A DNA stretch of 64,000 bases from Anaeromonas gelatinilytica (GCF_016820635.1 NZ_WSFU01000008.1:1-64000); one strand, 5' to 3'; shown: positions 25,848 to 35,952, counted from the stretch's first letter. Numbers and translations: made by a program. Notes: generated by a model not told the origin, from the letters alone.

Positions 25848-25894
25848 ATAAAGCACATCGATAAAAAGTAATACTTTCTATTGATGTGCTTTAT
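25848..25894 (-). terminator. intrinsic terminator downstream of glmS
   Basis: ATAAAGCACATC/GATGTGCTTTAT, 12-bp arms (25848-25859, 25883-25894), followed by TTTATAAAAT on the minus strand. It lies 167 bp past the glmS stop codon, which is unusually far; nothing coding is visible between. Confidence 0.75.
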
Positions 25895-25980
25895 ATTTCC
25901 TAATAATACAACCTTTTTTAAGATTGAATTTAAAACAAAATTCATAGTATTTTTTCAGATTTAATCTTATTTTTCCACCT

Positions 25981-26040
25981 TATTACAGAGTTCGCAACTT
26001 TATTACATGATTCGTGTATTTATTACATTTGGTCAACAAC
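25981..26040. repeat. 20-bp-period direct repeats, possible insertion-sequence end
   Basis: TATTACA occurs at 25981, 26001 and 26021, exactly 20 bp apart. The first two units also share TTCG at the same offset and a TT end. Evenly spaced short repeats of this kind are a feature of IS21-family ends. No transposase gene is nearby, so this would be a relic or a chance pattern. The surrounding gap 25732-26060 otherwise holds only the terminator above. Confidence 0.35.
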
Positions 26041-26060
26041 ATATTTCCCAGGAAATACCC

Positions 26061-27887
26061 TTATTCTACAGTAACTGACTTAGCAAGGTTTCTTGGTTTA
26101 TCTACATCTGCACCTCTTAAAGTTGCTACATGATATGCTAATATCTGCAATGGTACAACACTTAATATTGGTGATAAATCATCCACTACATCTGGTATAT
26201 ATATTACCCTATCTGATGACTTTGCTATTTCTGTATTCCCCATTTTTCCTAAAGATATTATTTTTGCTCCTCTTGCATGAACTTCTTTTATATTACTTAC
26301 TGTCTTATCATATAATTTATCTTGAGTTGCTAGTGCTATAACAGGAGTGCCATCTTCTATTAATGCTATAGTTCCATGTTTAAGTTCTCCTGCTGCCATT
26401 GCTTCTGAATGAATATAAGACACTTCTTTAAGTTTTAATGAGCCTTCTCTAGCTACATCATAATCTATTCCTCTACCAATATAGAATATATGTTCACTTT
26501 CACATATTTCTTTAGCTAATTCTTTTATTGAATCATCCATTTTTAATATATCTTCTAATTTTTCTGGTATTAATCTAAGTTCTTCTATTAATTCATTATA
26601 TTCTTCTTTTTGTATTGTTTCCTTTTTATTTGCCATATCTAAAGCTATTAGTGATAAAGATACTAATTGCGTTGTATATGCCTTTGTAGAAGCTACTGCT
26701 ATTTCTGGTCCTGCCCAAGTATAGAATACATCATCAGCTTCTCTAGATATTGTACTTCCAACTACATTTGTTACTGCTAATGTTCTTGCTCCTTTTTCCT
26801 TTGCCATTCTTAATGCTGCTAATGTATCTGCTGTTTCTCCTGATTGACTTACTACTATCATCAATGATTTTTCATCAATAAATGGATCATTATATCTAAA
26901 CTCTGACCCAATTTCTGCTATTACTGGTACATCAACATATTTCTGTATCAAACTCTTTCCTAATAATCCTGCATGATAAGCTGTACCACAAGCTATTATA
27001 TATACTTGATTTATCTTCTCCAAATCTTCTTTTGTAAGACTTATATCATCTAATCTTATCTGATTTTCTTTATTCAATCTTGGAGATAATGTATCTTTTA
27101 CTGCTTTAGGTTGCTCACATATCTCTTTAATCATGAAATGGTCATATCCGCCTTTTTCTGCTGCTTCTACATCCCAATTAACTGTATAAACTTCTTTTTC
27201 TACTGGAGTTCCATCACTTTTCATTAAGATAATATTATCTTCTTCTACAACTGCCATTTCTCCATCTTCCATTATAAATATATTTCTTGTATATTTTAGT
27301 ACTGCTGGTATATCTGATGCTATGAAGTTTTCTCCTTCTCCAATACCAATGATCAAAGGACTATCTTTTCTTACTGCTATTAATTTATCAGGATTTTCTT
27401 TATTTATTACTCCTAATGCATACGCCCCTTCTAAATCTTTAACTACTTTACTTACTGCTTCAACTAAATCTCCTTCATAATACATGTCTACTAAATGTGC
27501 TACTACTTCTGTATCTGTTTCAGAAAGAAATTTATATCCCTTCATTATTAATTTTTCCTTTAATTCAATATAATTTTCTATTATCCCATTATGAACTACT
27601 GCAATATTTCCCGAACTATTAGCATGGGGATGACTATTAACATCTGATGGTTCTCCATGAGTTGCCCATCTTGTATGACCTATACCTACATTTCCTTTTG
27701 AAGGATTCTTATCTAAATTTTCTTTTAATACTGCTAATCTACCTTTATATTTTCTCACATCTAATTTATTGTCTTTTAATATCGCTATTCCTGCAGAGTC
27801 ATATCCTCTATATTCTAGTTTAGATAATCCCTCTACTAATATATTTGATGCTTCTTGCTTTCCAATATATCCTACTATTCCACACAT
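26061..27887 (-). CDS. glmS: glutamine-fructose-6-phosphate aminotransferase
   Basis: Makes glucosamine-6-phosphate from fructose-6-phosphate and glutamine, the entry to peptidoglycan precursor synthesis. The 608-residue protein has the nucleophile Cys2 of MCGIVGYIG (Cys1 after Met removal), the glutaminase loop HTRWATHGEPS, and two SIS sugar-isomerase domains (about 290-430 and 460-600) with SQSGETADT and a C-terminal DKPRNLAKSVTVE tail that closes the active site. Length and motifs are normal. The leader contains a glmS ribozyme, so the mRNA is degraded when GlcN6P is abundant. It follows glmM in the same direction. Confidence 0.98.
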   Translation of the reverse strand: MCGIVGYIGKQEASNILVEGLSKLEYRGYDSAGIAILKDNKLDVRKYKGRLAVLKENLDKNPSKGNVGIGHTRWATHGEPSDVNSHPHANSSGNIAVVHNGIIENYIELKEKLIMKGYKFLSETDTEVVAHLVDMYYEGDLVEAVSKVVKDLEGAYALGVINKENPDKLIAVRKDSPLIIGIGEGENFIASDIPAVLKYTRNIFIMEDGEMAVVEEDNIILMKSDGTPVEKEVYTVNWDVEAAEKGGYDHFMIKEICEQPKAVKDTLSPRLNKENQIRLDDISLTKEDLEKINQVYIIACGTAYHAGLLGKSLIQKYVDVPVIAEIGSEFRYNDPFIDEKSLMIVVSQSGETADTLAALRMAKEKGARTLAVTNVVGSTISREADDVFYTWAGPEIAVASTKAYTTQLVSLSLIALDMANKKETIQKEEYNELIEELRLIPEKLEDILKMDDSIKELAKEICESEHIFYIGRGIDYDVAREGSLKLKEVSYIHSEAMAAGELKHGTIALIEDGTPVIALATQDKLYDKTVSNIKEVHARGAKIISLGKMGNTEIAKSSDRVIYIPDVVDDLSPILSVVPLQILAYHVATLRGADVDKPRNLAKSVTVE

Positions 27888-27964
27888 TTTACATTCCTCG
27901 CTTTCAATAATTAATCTTTACATGACAAATAGACTCACTAAATAGTGAGTTTATCTCCACTTAA

Positions 27965-28112
27965 TAGGATTTGTACAAATAATTACTTATTTGTTTTGTC
28001 CTATATCTAAGGATGGTGGCTCACCCCGAGGTATCCGCCGATTAATTCGATAAACCTCGCCCTCGTCTGCACAGGTAGTGTCGTTCCTAGCCCATGCCCT
28101 GGCGCTTTCTTT
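27965..28112 (-). ncRNA. glmS ribozyme: glmS ribozyme-riboswitch
   Basis: On the minus strand the core reads AGCGCCAGGGC, then GCAGACGAGGGCGAGG, TATCG, CGGCGGATACCTCGGGG and a paired CCT...AGG extension. These are the conserved catalytic core and pseudoknot elements of the GlcN6P-activated glmS ribozyme. The self-cleavage site is expected between A at 28106 and G at 28105. It lies between glmM and glmS, so a terminator near 28169-28191 and the ribozyme both separate the two genes' transcripts. Confidence 0.95.
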
Positions 28113-28168
28113 GTTATTCAATTTTAATATATTCTCCTATAGACATCACTCCCTTCAATGTTTAAACA

Positions 28169-28191
28169 AAGGAGGATTAAAAATCCTCCTT
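28169..28191 (-). terminator. intrinsic terminator after glmM
   Basis: AAGGAGGATT/AATCCTCCTT stem directly after the glmM stop codon, followed on the minus strand by TGTTTAAAC. Moderate U-tail. It implies glmS is transcribed from its own promoter. Confidence 0.75.
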
Positions 28192-28192
28192 A

Positions 28193-29539
28193 TTATTGTA
28201 ACCTATTTTCTATAAGTTTGGCTAGTTTTTCTGCTATTATTTTTATTTCTTTTTCATCTTTACCTTCTATCATTACTCTTACTAAAGGCTCTGTTCCTGA
28301 TGGTCTTATTAAGATTCTTCCTTCTCCATGGAATCTTTCTTCCAAATTACTTATCTCTGCTTTAATAATCTCATCTTCTAGATAATTATTTTTCTTTGAA
28401 TTATCTACTTTAGCATTTACTAATACTTGAGGCAATGATCTCATTATTCCAGCTAATTCGGATAAATTTTTATTATTTTCTTTCACTACTGTTGCTAATT
28501 GAAGAGCTGTTAATAGTCCATCACCCGTCGTATTATAATCTAAAAATATAATATGTCCTGACTGTTCTCCACCTAATTTATAATTCTTCTTAACCATTTC
28601 TTCTAATACATATCTATCTCCTACTTTTGTCTTAATAAGTTCGATATCTCTATCATTAAGACAAATATCAAGACCCATATTACTCATAACTGTTCCTACT
28701 ACAGTATTATTTGTAAGTAAACCTTTGTTTTGAAGATTAACTCCACATATAGCCATTATATGATCTCCACTTACAATTTGACCCTTTTCATCTACAGCTA
28801 TAAGTCTATCAGCATCTCCATCAAAAGAAAAGCCAATATCTGCACCTATTTCCTTTACTAATCTTTGAACTTCTTCAGGTTTAGTAGATCCACATTTTAC
28901 ATTTATATTTATACCATTAGGATTATTATGTATTACATGTACATCTGCTCCTAATTCTTTTAATAAAGCTGGTGCCGCTTCATAAACTGCTCCATTTCCA
29001 CAATCTATTGCTATTTTCAATCCATCAAATCTTGTATTTATTGTAGTTTTTAAAAATTCAGTATAATCATTTAATGCATCTAATACTATAGTTTTTTTGC
29101 CTACTTTTTCTCCTATTGGATATTGAGATATATCTTTTTCATTTAAAATATAGTCCTCTATTTCATTTTCTATTTTATCAGTTAGCTTATATCCTTCTGA
29201 ATTAAAAAACTTAATCCCATTGTACTCAACTGGATTATGAGAAGCTGATATCATAACACCTGCATCTGCATCATACTTTCTAGTTAAATGAGCTACCGCT
29301 GGCGTAGGAAGTACCCCTACTGATAACACATCAACTCCTACAGAGCACATGCCAGATACTAAAGCTGATTCAAGCATATCACCTGAAATTCTAGTATCCA
29401 TACCTACTACTATTTTTGGCCTATTTTTACCTTTTGTTAATAAGTATCCTCCAATTCTTCCAAGCTTATATGCTAAGTCAACTGTTAAATCCTTATTCGC
29501 TATTCCTCTTACTCCATCAGTACCAAATAATTGTCTCAT
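28193..29539 (-). CDS. glmM: phosphoglucosamine mutase
   Basis: Converts glucosamine-6-phosphate to glucosamine-1-phosphate. The 448-residue protein has the phosphoserine loop [13 protein letters not shown] (Ser about 100), metal loop [11 protein letters not shown], sugar-binding loop [10 protein letters not shown], and the C-terminal phosphate-binding [12 protein letters not shown]. Start [12 protein letters not shown] is the family standard. In many Firmicutes glmM is with cdaA-cdaR; here that pair is at 44.6-46.7 kb and glmM instead precedes glmS. Confidence 0.98.
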   Translation of the reverse strand: MRQLFGTDGVRGIANKDLTVDLAYKLGRIGGYLLTKGKNRPKIVVGMDTRISGDMLESALVSGMCSVGVDVLSVGVLPTPAVAHLTRKYDADAGVMISASHNPVEYNGIKFFNSEGYKLTDKIENEIEDYILNEKDISQYPIGEKVGKKTIVLDALNDYTEFLKTTINTRFDGLKIAIDCGNGAVYEAAPALLKELGADVHVIHNNPNGININVKCGSTKPEEVQRLVKEIGADIGFSFDGDADRLIAVDEKGQIVSGDHIMAICGVNLQNKGLLTNNTVVGTVMSNMGLDICLNDRDIELIKTKVGDRYVLEEMVKKNYKLGGEQSGHIIFLDYNTTGDGLLTALQLATVVKENNKNLSELAGIMRSLPQVLVNAKVDNSKKNNYLEDEIIKAEISNLEERFHGEGRILIRPSGTEPLVRVMIEGKDEKEIKIIAEKLAKLIENRLQ

Positions 29540-29891
29540 TCATTAAACCTCCCGAAACTTAGATACTTTACCATGATATCATAATTCAAAACTATACTCA
29601 ACTATTCACTTAACCACCTTCATGGTAATTTTCACAAAATAATATACTCTATAGTTCTATTTATACTTCTAAGAAATAATTATTTTAATTATAGCATATT
29701 TATTTATTTTTTAATATTAGTAATATTTATAAGCTACTGTAAAGTAATCATTGGCAATTCTTTTTTCTTAAATTTAAATAATTCAATAATTATTAATTTT
29801 CTTTAACTTTTTTAATATTCCTTTATTATTTCTACTAACCCTATTTCTATCATGATTTTCTAAATATCCATCAATACTAAGATACAAAAAA
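29540..29891. other. intergenic region without gene
   Basis: About 350 bp of AT-rich DNA between glmM and the YitT gene. I see no plausible reading frame, conserved RNA motif or repeat. It must hold the glmM promoter, but no convincing -35/-10 pair stands out. Confidence 0.6.
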
Positions 29892-29911
29892 GGAGATTCT
29901 TTCGAATCTCC
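29892..29911 (-). terminator. intrinsic terminator after the YitT-family gene
   Basis: GGAGATTC-GAAA-GAATCTCC on the minus strand, followed by six Ts, 3 bp past the stop codon. The GNRA tetraloop and U-run make it a strong call. Confidence 0.93.
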
Positions 29912-29914
29912 CAA

Positions 29915-30811
29915 CTAAAATTCTATATTTCTAAAGCCTCTACCCTTTACTTCTTTACTATCACTTATATTGATAAAGGCATCTTCATCTATTTCTTTAA
30001 CTATTTCTTTTAATTTCCCTACTTGTGTGGATGTTACAGTGCAATATATTATCTTCTTATTATCACGGGTATAAGCTCCTTCTCCTTTTAAGAAAGTGGC
30101 TCCTCTACCTAATTTTGCAAATATTTCATCGGCTACTTTTTCAGGCTTATTTGATATTAACATTACTGATTGATTTGTATCTAATCCAGCTTGAACTTTA
30201 TCTAATATCTTATAAGCTATATATAGCCCTATTAGCGTATACATTGCAGGTTTCATTCCAAATAATATTGAAGATAAGCCAATTATTACAATATTAACTC
30301 CCATTAAAGTCGCGCCAATATCTAAATTGAACTTTTTGTTTAGTATGGCTGCTATAATGTCTAGACCTCCTTGAGATGCCTTATTTCTGAACATTATACC
30401 CATACCTAATCCATTTAGTACTCCTCCAAAAATTGATTCCAATAATATATCGTTTATCTCTATAATACCACCTATGCTCTCAGTTATATTAAGCAATAAA
30501 GACATAGCAAACATTGATATAAAACTGTAAAAAACAAAATCTCTATTAACTATTTTAAAACCAACTACAAATATAGGAATATTAATTAAAAATACTAATA
30601 ATCCTGTAGGTAGTCCTGTTAAATAGTGTGCCATTATTGCTATACCACTAGCTCCTCCACTTAATAATCGATTTGGTATGAAGAAACCATTAATAGCAAT
30701 CGCACATAAAAGACCTCCTAAAATCACTGAAATCAATCTCATCGAGTGGGGCAAATCCTGTGAGTCAGATTTTGACTTACCTTTAAGATTTGCTTTTTTT
30801 GCAAGTAACAC
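29915..30811 (-). CDS. YitT family membrane protein (DUF161/DUF2179)
   Basis: About five transmembrane helices (residues roughly 22-220) followed by a soluble C-terminal DUF2179 domain (about 225-298) with the KIIYCTVTSTQVGKLKEIV pattern. A GTG at 30811 behind AAGGGG gives 298 residues; the longer frame to 30889 has no ribosome binding site. The family is widespread in Firmicutes and its transport substrate is not established. Appears monocistronic. Confidence 0.85.
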   Translation of the reverse strand: MLLAKKANLKGKSKSDSQDLPHSMRLISVILGGLLCAIAINGFFIPNRLLSGGASGIAIMAHYLTGLPTGLLVFLINIPIFVVGFKIVNRDFVFYSFISMFAMSLLLNITESIGGIIEINDILLESIFGGVLNGLGMGIMFRNKASQGGLDIIAAILNKKFNLDIGATLMGVNIVIIGLSSILFGMKPAMYTLIGLYIAYKILDKVQAGLDTNQSVMLISNKPEKVADEIFAKLGRGATFLKGEGAYTRDNKKIIYCTVTSTQVGKLKEIVKEIDEDAFINISDSKEVKGRGFRNIEF

Positions 30812-31063
30812 TTTTATGACCCCTTTTCTTATTCTAGGCGCTAACCTATTTTTCACCTTAATTATACATAGGTGATATACATAATTCAATCTAAATTTTC
30901 AATTATATTATTAAGAAAATGTAATTTTTTAGACTATTTTAAATATAGATATCCTCCATATATTATTATTCATTAAAGCATTATAATGATAAATATTTAA
31001 TACCAATATGCAATATATAAATATCCCCTTTCATATTTTTAAAGTTACAATTCCATAACATTA

Positions 31064-31106
31064 TTGACTATTGGTCATTTCTGTTTTATAATATGACCAA
31101 TGGTCA
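31064..31106 (+). promoter_or_regulatory. promoter with two TetR operators
   Basis: TTGACT (31064-31069) and TATAAT (31087-31092) are 17 bp apart. Two related near-palindromes, TGACTATTGGTCA (31065-31077) and TGACCAATGGTCA (31094-31106), overlap the -35 box and the transcription start. Their centres are 29 bp apart, close to three helical turns. This is the expected arrangement for autorepression by the TetR protein encoded directly downstream. Confidence 0.85.
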
Positions 31107-31125
31107 TAAATAGGAGGTGTTAAAA

Positions 31126-31704
31126 ATATCTAAAATACAAAAAAATAAAATTCAAAAAGAAAATTCCCTTATGTCGTCTGCTTTTGAACTCTTCAGTACC
31201 AAAGGTATTAACGAAACATCTATTAGTAATATAGTTCATAAAGCCGGTGTAGCAAAAGGAACCTTTTATCTTTATTTTAAAGATAAATATGATATTTTGA
31301 ACAAAATTATACTTAATAAAAGTAGTCATTTATTAATTGAGTCTATGAATGCTACTAAATCTAAAAATTTCGCTAGTTATGAAGAAGCTATTTTATATTT
31401 TATTAATTATATTATTGAATATTTCAATAAAAATAAACTCATGTTGAAATTGATTTATAAAAACTTATCCTGGGGAGTGATAAAAAGAGCATCCAATGAA
31501 TATGAGGGAATTCATGAAATATATGATTTTTTTATGAATCTATATAAAGACTCTGATATAAGTGAACAGGATATAGAAAAAACATTATTCATTATTATTG
31601 ATCTAGTAGGTTCAGTTTGCTATAGCTCAATAATTTTAAATGAACCGGATACTATTGATAAGATGAAACCAATATTATTTGATACTATTAAAAAAATAAT
31701 TTAG
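31126..31704 (+). CDS. TetR family transcriptional regulator, probable AUA start
   Basis: Regulator of 192 residues. The DNA-binding helix-turn-helix is SNIVHKAGVAKGTFYLYFKDK, here named by its GTFYLYF core; the C-terminal ligand domain is unassigned. The frame has no ATG before residue 16. AGGAGG (31112-31117) is ideally placed for an ATA codon at 31126, yielding SKIQKNKIQKENSL after the first residue, a normal TetR start. An upstream in-frame GTG at 31117 lies inside the ribosome binding site and is unlikely. First gene of an operon with an MMPL and a YhgE-like protein (the MMPL start is 11 bp on), which it probably represses. Confidence 0.85.
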   Translation: MSKIQKNKIQKENSLMSSAFELFSTKGINETSISNIVHKAGVAKGTFYLYFKDKYDILNKIILNKSSHLLIESMNATKSKNFASYEEAILYFINYIIEYFNKNKLMLKLIYKNLSWGVIKRASNEYEGIHEIYDFFMNLYKDSDISEQDIEKTLFIIIDLVGSVCYSSIILNEPDTIDKMKPILFDTIKKII

Positions 31705-31715
31705 GGGATGATTAG

Positions 31716-33812
31716 ATGAATGTTTTTAGTAATCTTGTAGCTAAACATCGCAAATTAGTATTACTACTAGCTACATTATTATTACTACCTTCCTTATATG
31801 GAATGATTAAAACAAATATAAATTATGATATATTAGCTTATTTACCAGAAGATTTAGATTCTGTAAAAGGGCAAAATGTATTAAATGATACTTTTAAAAG
31901 TGCCTCCATGGGAATGTTAGTAATAGAAAATATGGAAGATAAAGATGTAATAGATGTAAAAGGAGAAATAGAAAAAGTAAAAGGAGTAGATTCAGTAACT
32001 TGGATAGATGATTTATTAGATATTAGCGTTCCTGAAGAAATACTTCCAGATGATATTAAAGACATATTCTATAGTGAGGATTCAACATTACTGATGATTA
32101 ATTTTCAAGACAAATCATCATCTGATATAACTCAAGATGCTATAGAAGATATAAGAGGTATTGTAGACGATAAAAGCTTTTTAAGTGGTATGTCTGCTGT
32201 TATAAAAGACACAATAGATTTAGCTGATTCTCAAACTCCAATATATGTTGGCCTAGCTGTAGTATTAGCTATATTAATATTAATTTTAACTTTGGAATCA
32301 ACTGTTGTACCTTTTATCATTCTAATTAGTATAGGCTATGCCATAGTGTACAATTTTGGAAGTAATATATTCTTAGGTGAAATATCATATATTACTAAAT
32401 CATTAGCTGCTGTACTCCAACTAGGAGTCACATTAGATTATTCAATTTTTCTTCTTCATAGATTTCAAGAAGAATCAAAAAATACTGATGATAAAGAAAC
32501 GGCTATGGCACATTCTATATCTAAGACTGCTTCTTCAGTAATAGGAAGTTCTTTAACAACCATTGCAGGCTTTTTATCAATAGCCTTTATGGAATTAACT
32601 ATCGGAAAAGATATTGGTATAGTAATGGCTAAAGGTGTAATTTTAGGGGTTTTATCTGTATTGACTATACTTCCATCTTTAATACTTGTATTTGATAAAC
32701 CTATTAATAGATTCAAACATAAAACCCTATTACCTGAATTTAATAAATTATCAGATCTAGTCACTAGAAAATATAAATTTTTTATTATAGTAGGTTTAAT
32801 TTTATTTTTACCTACTCTATATGGACAATTAAATAATGACGTGTACTATAATTTAGATGAATCACTGCCAGATGACCTAGATTCAATAGTTTCTTTAGAA
32901 AAACTCAAAACTAATTTTAATATGACCACAACTCATATGGCAATAGTATCTGATAAAGTACCTGACTATGAAATATATAAAATGATTGACAAAATAAAAA
33001 ATGTAAAAGGAATAGAAAATGTGCTAACATATCAAACTTTCATCGGACCAGGTATTCCTGAAAATTTTATTCCAGAAAAAGCTAAATCTAAATTTCAAAA
33101 AGATGGCTATAAACAATTAATCATAAATTCTAAATATAGAGCAGCAACTGATGAAGAAAATATTCAAATCAAAAAAGTAGACAAAATAATCAAAAACTAT
33201 GATGAAAAGGCTATGTTGACTGGAGAAGGTGTCTTAACAAAAGATTTAATTGACATTGCGGATAGAGATTTTAAAAGAGTTAATTTAATTTCTTATTTCT
33301 CAGTATTTATTATAATAATGCTAATATTTATATCTTTTTCCATACCACTATTACTTATATTAGTAATAATGCTAGCAATATTTATCAATATGAGTGTACC
33401 ATTCTATCTAAATCACTCTATACCTTTCATTGCTAGTATAGTTATTGGATCTATACAATTAGGGGCTACAGTTGATTATGCTATTTTGTTAACTACTAGG
33501 TTTAAAGAAGAACTAAAAAATAATACGGATAAATTTAAATCTATGCAAATAGCAGTAAGAGAATCATCAAAATCTATTATAACTAGTGGATTAACCTTTT
33601 TTGCTTCTACAATTGGTGTAGCAATAATATCAAATATGGAATTTATAAGTAGTTTATCCACTATGATTGCAAGAGGAGCATTGATAAGTACAGCAGTTAT
33701 ACTATTTATTTTACCAGGATTATTATTAGCTGCTGAATCAATAATTAATAAAACAACAAAAAATTGGGTTTCTAATACTAAAAGGAAAGGAAGTAATGTA
33801 AATGAAAAATAA
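31716..33812 (+). CDS. MMPL/RND superfamily transporter
   Basis: Integral membrane protein of 698 residues with the two-fold RND plan: TM1 (about 12-30), an extracytoplasmic domain (to about 170), a five-helix block (about 172-330), then TM7 (about 345-365), a second extracytoplasmic domain, and a final helix block (about 520-680). Both blocks contain the conserved TLDYSIFLLHRF / TVDYAILLTTRF segment typical of MMPL proteins. Such transporters export lipids or hydrophobic compounds. It sits directly downstream of a TetR gene and overlaps the next gene by 11 bp. Confidence 0.92.
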   Translation: MNVFSNLVAKHRKLVLLLATLLLLPSLYGMIKTNINYDILAYLPEDLDSVKGQNVLNDTFKSASMGMLVIENMEDKDVIDVKGEIEKVKGVDSVTWIDDLLDISVPEEILPDDIKDIFYSEDSTLLMINFQDKSSSDITQDAIEDIRGIVDDKSFLSGMSAVIKDTIDLADSQTPIYVGLAVVLAILILILTLESTVVPFIILISIGYAIVYNFGSNIFLGEISYITKSLAAVLQLGVTLDYSIFLLHRFQEESKNTDDKETAMAHSISKTASSVIGSSLTTIAGFLSIAFMELTIGKDIGIVMAKGVILGVLSVLTILPSLILVFDKPINRFKHKTLLPEFNKLSDLVTRKYKFFIIVGLILFLPTLYGQLNNDVYYNLDESLPDDLDSIVSLEKLKTNFNMTTTHMAIVSDKVPDYEIYKMIDKIKNVKGIENVLTYQTFIGPGIPENFIPEKAKSKFQKDGYKQLIINSKYRAATDEENIQIKKVDKIIKNYDEKAMLTGEGVLTKDLIDIADRDFKRVNLISYFSVFIIIMLIFISFSIPLLLILVIMLAIFINMSVPFYLNHSIPFIASIVIGSIQLGATVDYAILLTTRFKEELKNNTDKFKSMQIAVRESSKSIITSGLTFFASTIGVAIISNMEFISSLSTMIARGALISTAVILFILPGLLLAAESIINKTTKNWVSNTKRKGSNVNEK

Positions 33813-35952
33813 TAAAACTTTAAAAGTTTTTATTAGCATTTTAATTATATCATTTTTATTTACAAATTTTGCAACAGCTGCAAGTCCCGTTGTTAAAGAT
33901 GAAACAGTTTATATAACTTTAGATCATGATGGTAAAGAATTGGAAAAAACTTCAAGCATATGGTTACATTCAGATAATGTCTTAAAAAATATAGAAGATA
34001 AATCTAGTCTAGACAATATCAAGAATATTAAAGGAAATGAAGAACCTGAAAAAAAAGGTGATAATCTTATATGGAATACAGATGATAAGGAAATATTTTA
34101 TCAAGGTACAACAGAAAAATCATTACCTATAAGCTTTGATATTAATTATTTTCTAGATAGTAAAAAAGTTAATCCTGAAGATATTTTAGGAGAATCTGGA
34201 GATTTAAAAATTAAAATAAAAGTTACTAACAATGATAAAGTGGATGATTTATATGTACCTTATGTAGTTGCATCCATAGTTACTCTTCCTACTAATAAAT
34301 TTACTAATATAAAAACTAATACTGGTAAAGTTTTATCAGAAGGAAATAATAATGTCGTATCTTTTGTATCTATACCTGGTTTAAAAGAAAGTTTAGATTT
34401 AGATAATGATATGATTGATCTTCCTAACTCTATAGAAATAAATGCTGAAGTTAAAGACTTTGAAATGAATTCTATATATTCAACAATTCTCACAAAATTG
34501 CCTGAAATAGAAGAAATGGATAAAGAAAATGATATAGATAGTTTATTAGACGGTATTGATAAAATTAAAGACTCTAGTGATAAATTAACTGATGCTAGCG
34601 AAAAACTATATCAAGGTCAAAACGATTTAAATGATGGATTAAATACTTTTATGAATGGTATAATGGATTTAAGTTCTGGCAGTAACACCTTAAAAGATGG
34701 ATTGAATAAATTAGAAAATGGAATGGGTTCAGCAAAAGATGGAAGTGAAAAAATTAGTGAAGGAGCTAATAAGCTATCAGATAGTAGCAATGAATTGGGG
34801 AAAGGTATAGACGCTTTAGGTAAAGGTACATCTGAGTTTGGTAAAAAAGCTATGAAATTTTCTAGTTCAGCTCAAGAAATATCAAAAGGACTTAAAAATA
34901 TACCTGAAAATACCAAAAAACTAAATTCGGGAATGGATTTAATAATAGAAAATACAGAAAAAATACATGATACTCAAACTCAACTTACTTCTGGTTTAAA
35001 ACAAAGTACAAAGGCTTCCAAAGACTTAATATCTGCTAAAAAAGCAGAAAATGAAGGGGTTAAACAATTAAAATTAACTATAAATAAATTAAATGAAGTT
35101 ATTAAATCTTTAGAAGGAACTCCAGGGCAGGAAGCTACTATTGAGGCTCTTACAACAATAATGAATACTCAACAAGCAACACTAGATCAATTAGAAGCCG
35201 GTGGTAATGATATTTTAACAGGACTTAATCAGTTAAACGCAGGCTTAAATAAATCAAAAAATGGCTCTAGTGAATTATCTACTGGTTTAAATACTATTAA
35301 TGAAAAACAAGGTGATGTTAATGCAGGTATATCTCAATTAAAAGAAGGAACTAAATCATTAGGAACATATTCTGATAAACTTATTGAAGCAAGTAGACAG
35401 TTAAATAATGGTGCTAAATCAATATATGACAATAGTCAGTTATTACTAGAAGGATTCTATAAATTTGAAAAAGGAAGTAATGATTTGGCTATTTCAACAA
35501 ATACCTTATCTACAGCATTAGGCACTTTAAAAGGTGGTACACAAGAGTTAGTTAATGGTAGTGAACAACTATCTAATGGTGGAAGTTTATTAGCTGTAAA
35601 CAGTGGAAAATTAATATCTGGAAGTGAAAAATTAGTTAAAAATAGTAATAAATTTAAAGATAGTATGAATGAATTCAATGAAGAAGGAATAGATAAAATG
35701 TCCTCTGAAATAGAACCTCTAACTATAGACGCTGAAAAAATATTAGATAATAAAGATAAACTTGTTGAATTGTCAAAAGAAAATACTAGTTTTTCAGGTA
35801 TAAATAAAGATATGGAAGGTGAACTTAAATTTATATTAAAAACTCCTGAACTAAGGCAAGAAGATAAATCAAATGATGAAAATGTTGAAACAAAAAATGA
35901 AGATGAATCAAAAGGATTTAAAGAATGGCTAAAAAACCTTTTTAAAAAGTAA
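33802..35952 (+). CDS. secreted YhgE/Pip-like coiled-coil protein
   Basis: Exported protein of 716 residues: signal peptide (about 1-27, cut near ATAA), a beta-rich domain (about 30-230), then a very long heptad-like region (about 250-640) with degenerate repeats of the type LxxGxxxLxxGxxxLxxG, the hallmark of YhgE/Pip coiled-coil stalks. The acidic/lysine C-terminus (KEWLKNLFKK) has no membrane helix. It overlaps the MMPL gene, so the two are probably a functional pair, with the stalk bridging the wall. The precise role is unknown. Confidence 0.8.
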   Translation: MKNNKTLKVFISILIISFLFTNFATAASPVVKDETVYITLDHDGKELEKTSSIWLHSDNVLKNIEDKSSLDNIKNIKGNEEPEKKGDNLIWNTDDKEIFYQGTTEKSLPISFDINYFLDSKKVNPEDILGESGDLKIKIKVTNNDKVDDLYVPYVVASIVTLPTNKFTNIKTNTGKVLSEGNNNVVSFVSIPGLKESLDLDNDMIDLPNSIEINAEVKDFEMNSIYSTILTKLPEIEEMDKENDIDSLLDGIDKIKDSSDKLTDASEKLYQGQNDLNDGLNTFMNGIMDLSSGSNTLKDGLNKLENGMGSAKDGSEKISEGANKLSDSSNELGKGIDALGKGTSEFGKKAMKFSSSAQEISKGLKNIPENTKKLNSGMDLIIENTEKIHDTQTQLTSGLKQSTKASKDLISAKKAENEGVKQLKLTINKLNEVIKSLEGTPGQEATIEALTTIMNTQQATLDQLEAGGNDILTGLNQLNAGLNKSKNGSSELSTGLNTINEKQGDVNAGISQLKEGTKSLGTYSDKLIEASRQLNNGAKSIYDNSQLLLEGFYKFEKGSNDLAISTNTLSTALGTLKGGTQELVNGSEQLSNGGSLLAVNSGKLISGSEKLVKNSNKFKDSMNEFNEEGIDKMSSEIEPLTIDAEKILDNKDKLVELSKENTSFSGINKDMEGELKFILKTPELRQEDKSNDENVETKNEDESKGFKEWLKNLFKK

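Noticed and set aside
26093-26341. Plus-strand 82-codon frame within glmS
   Set aside because: Leucine/histidine-rich antisense shadow of a highly conserved gene.
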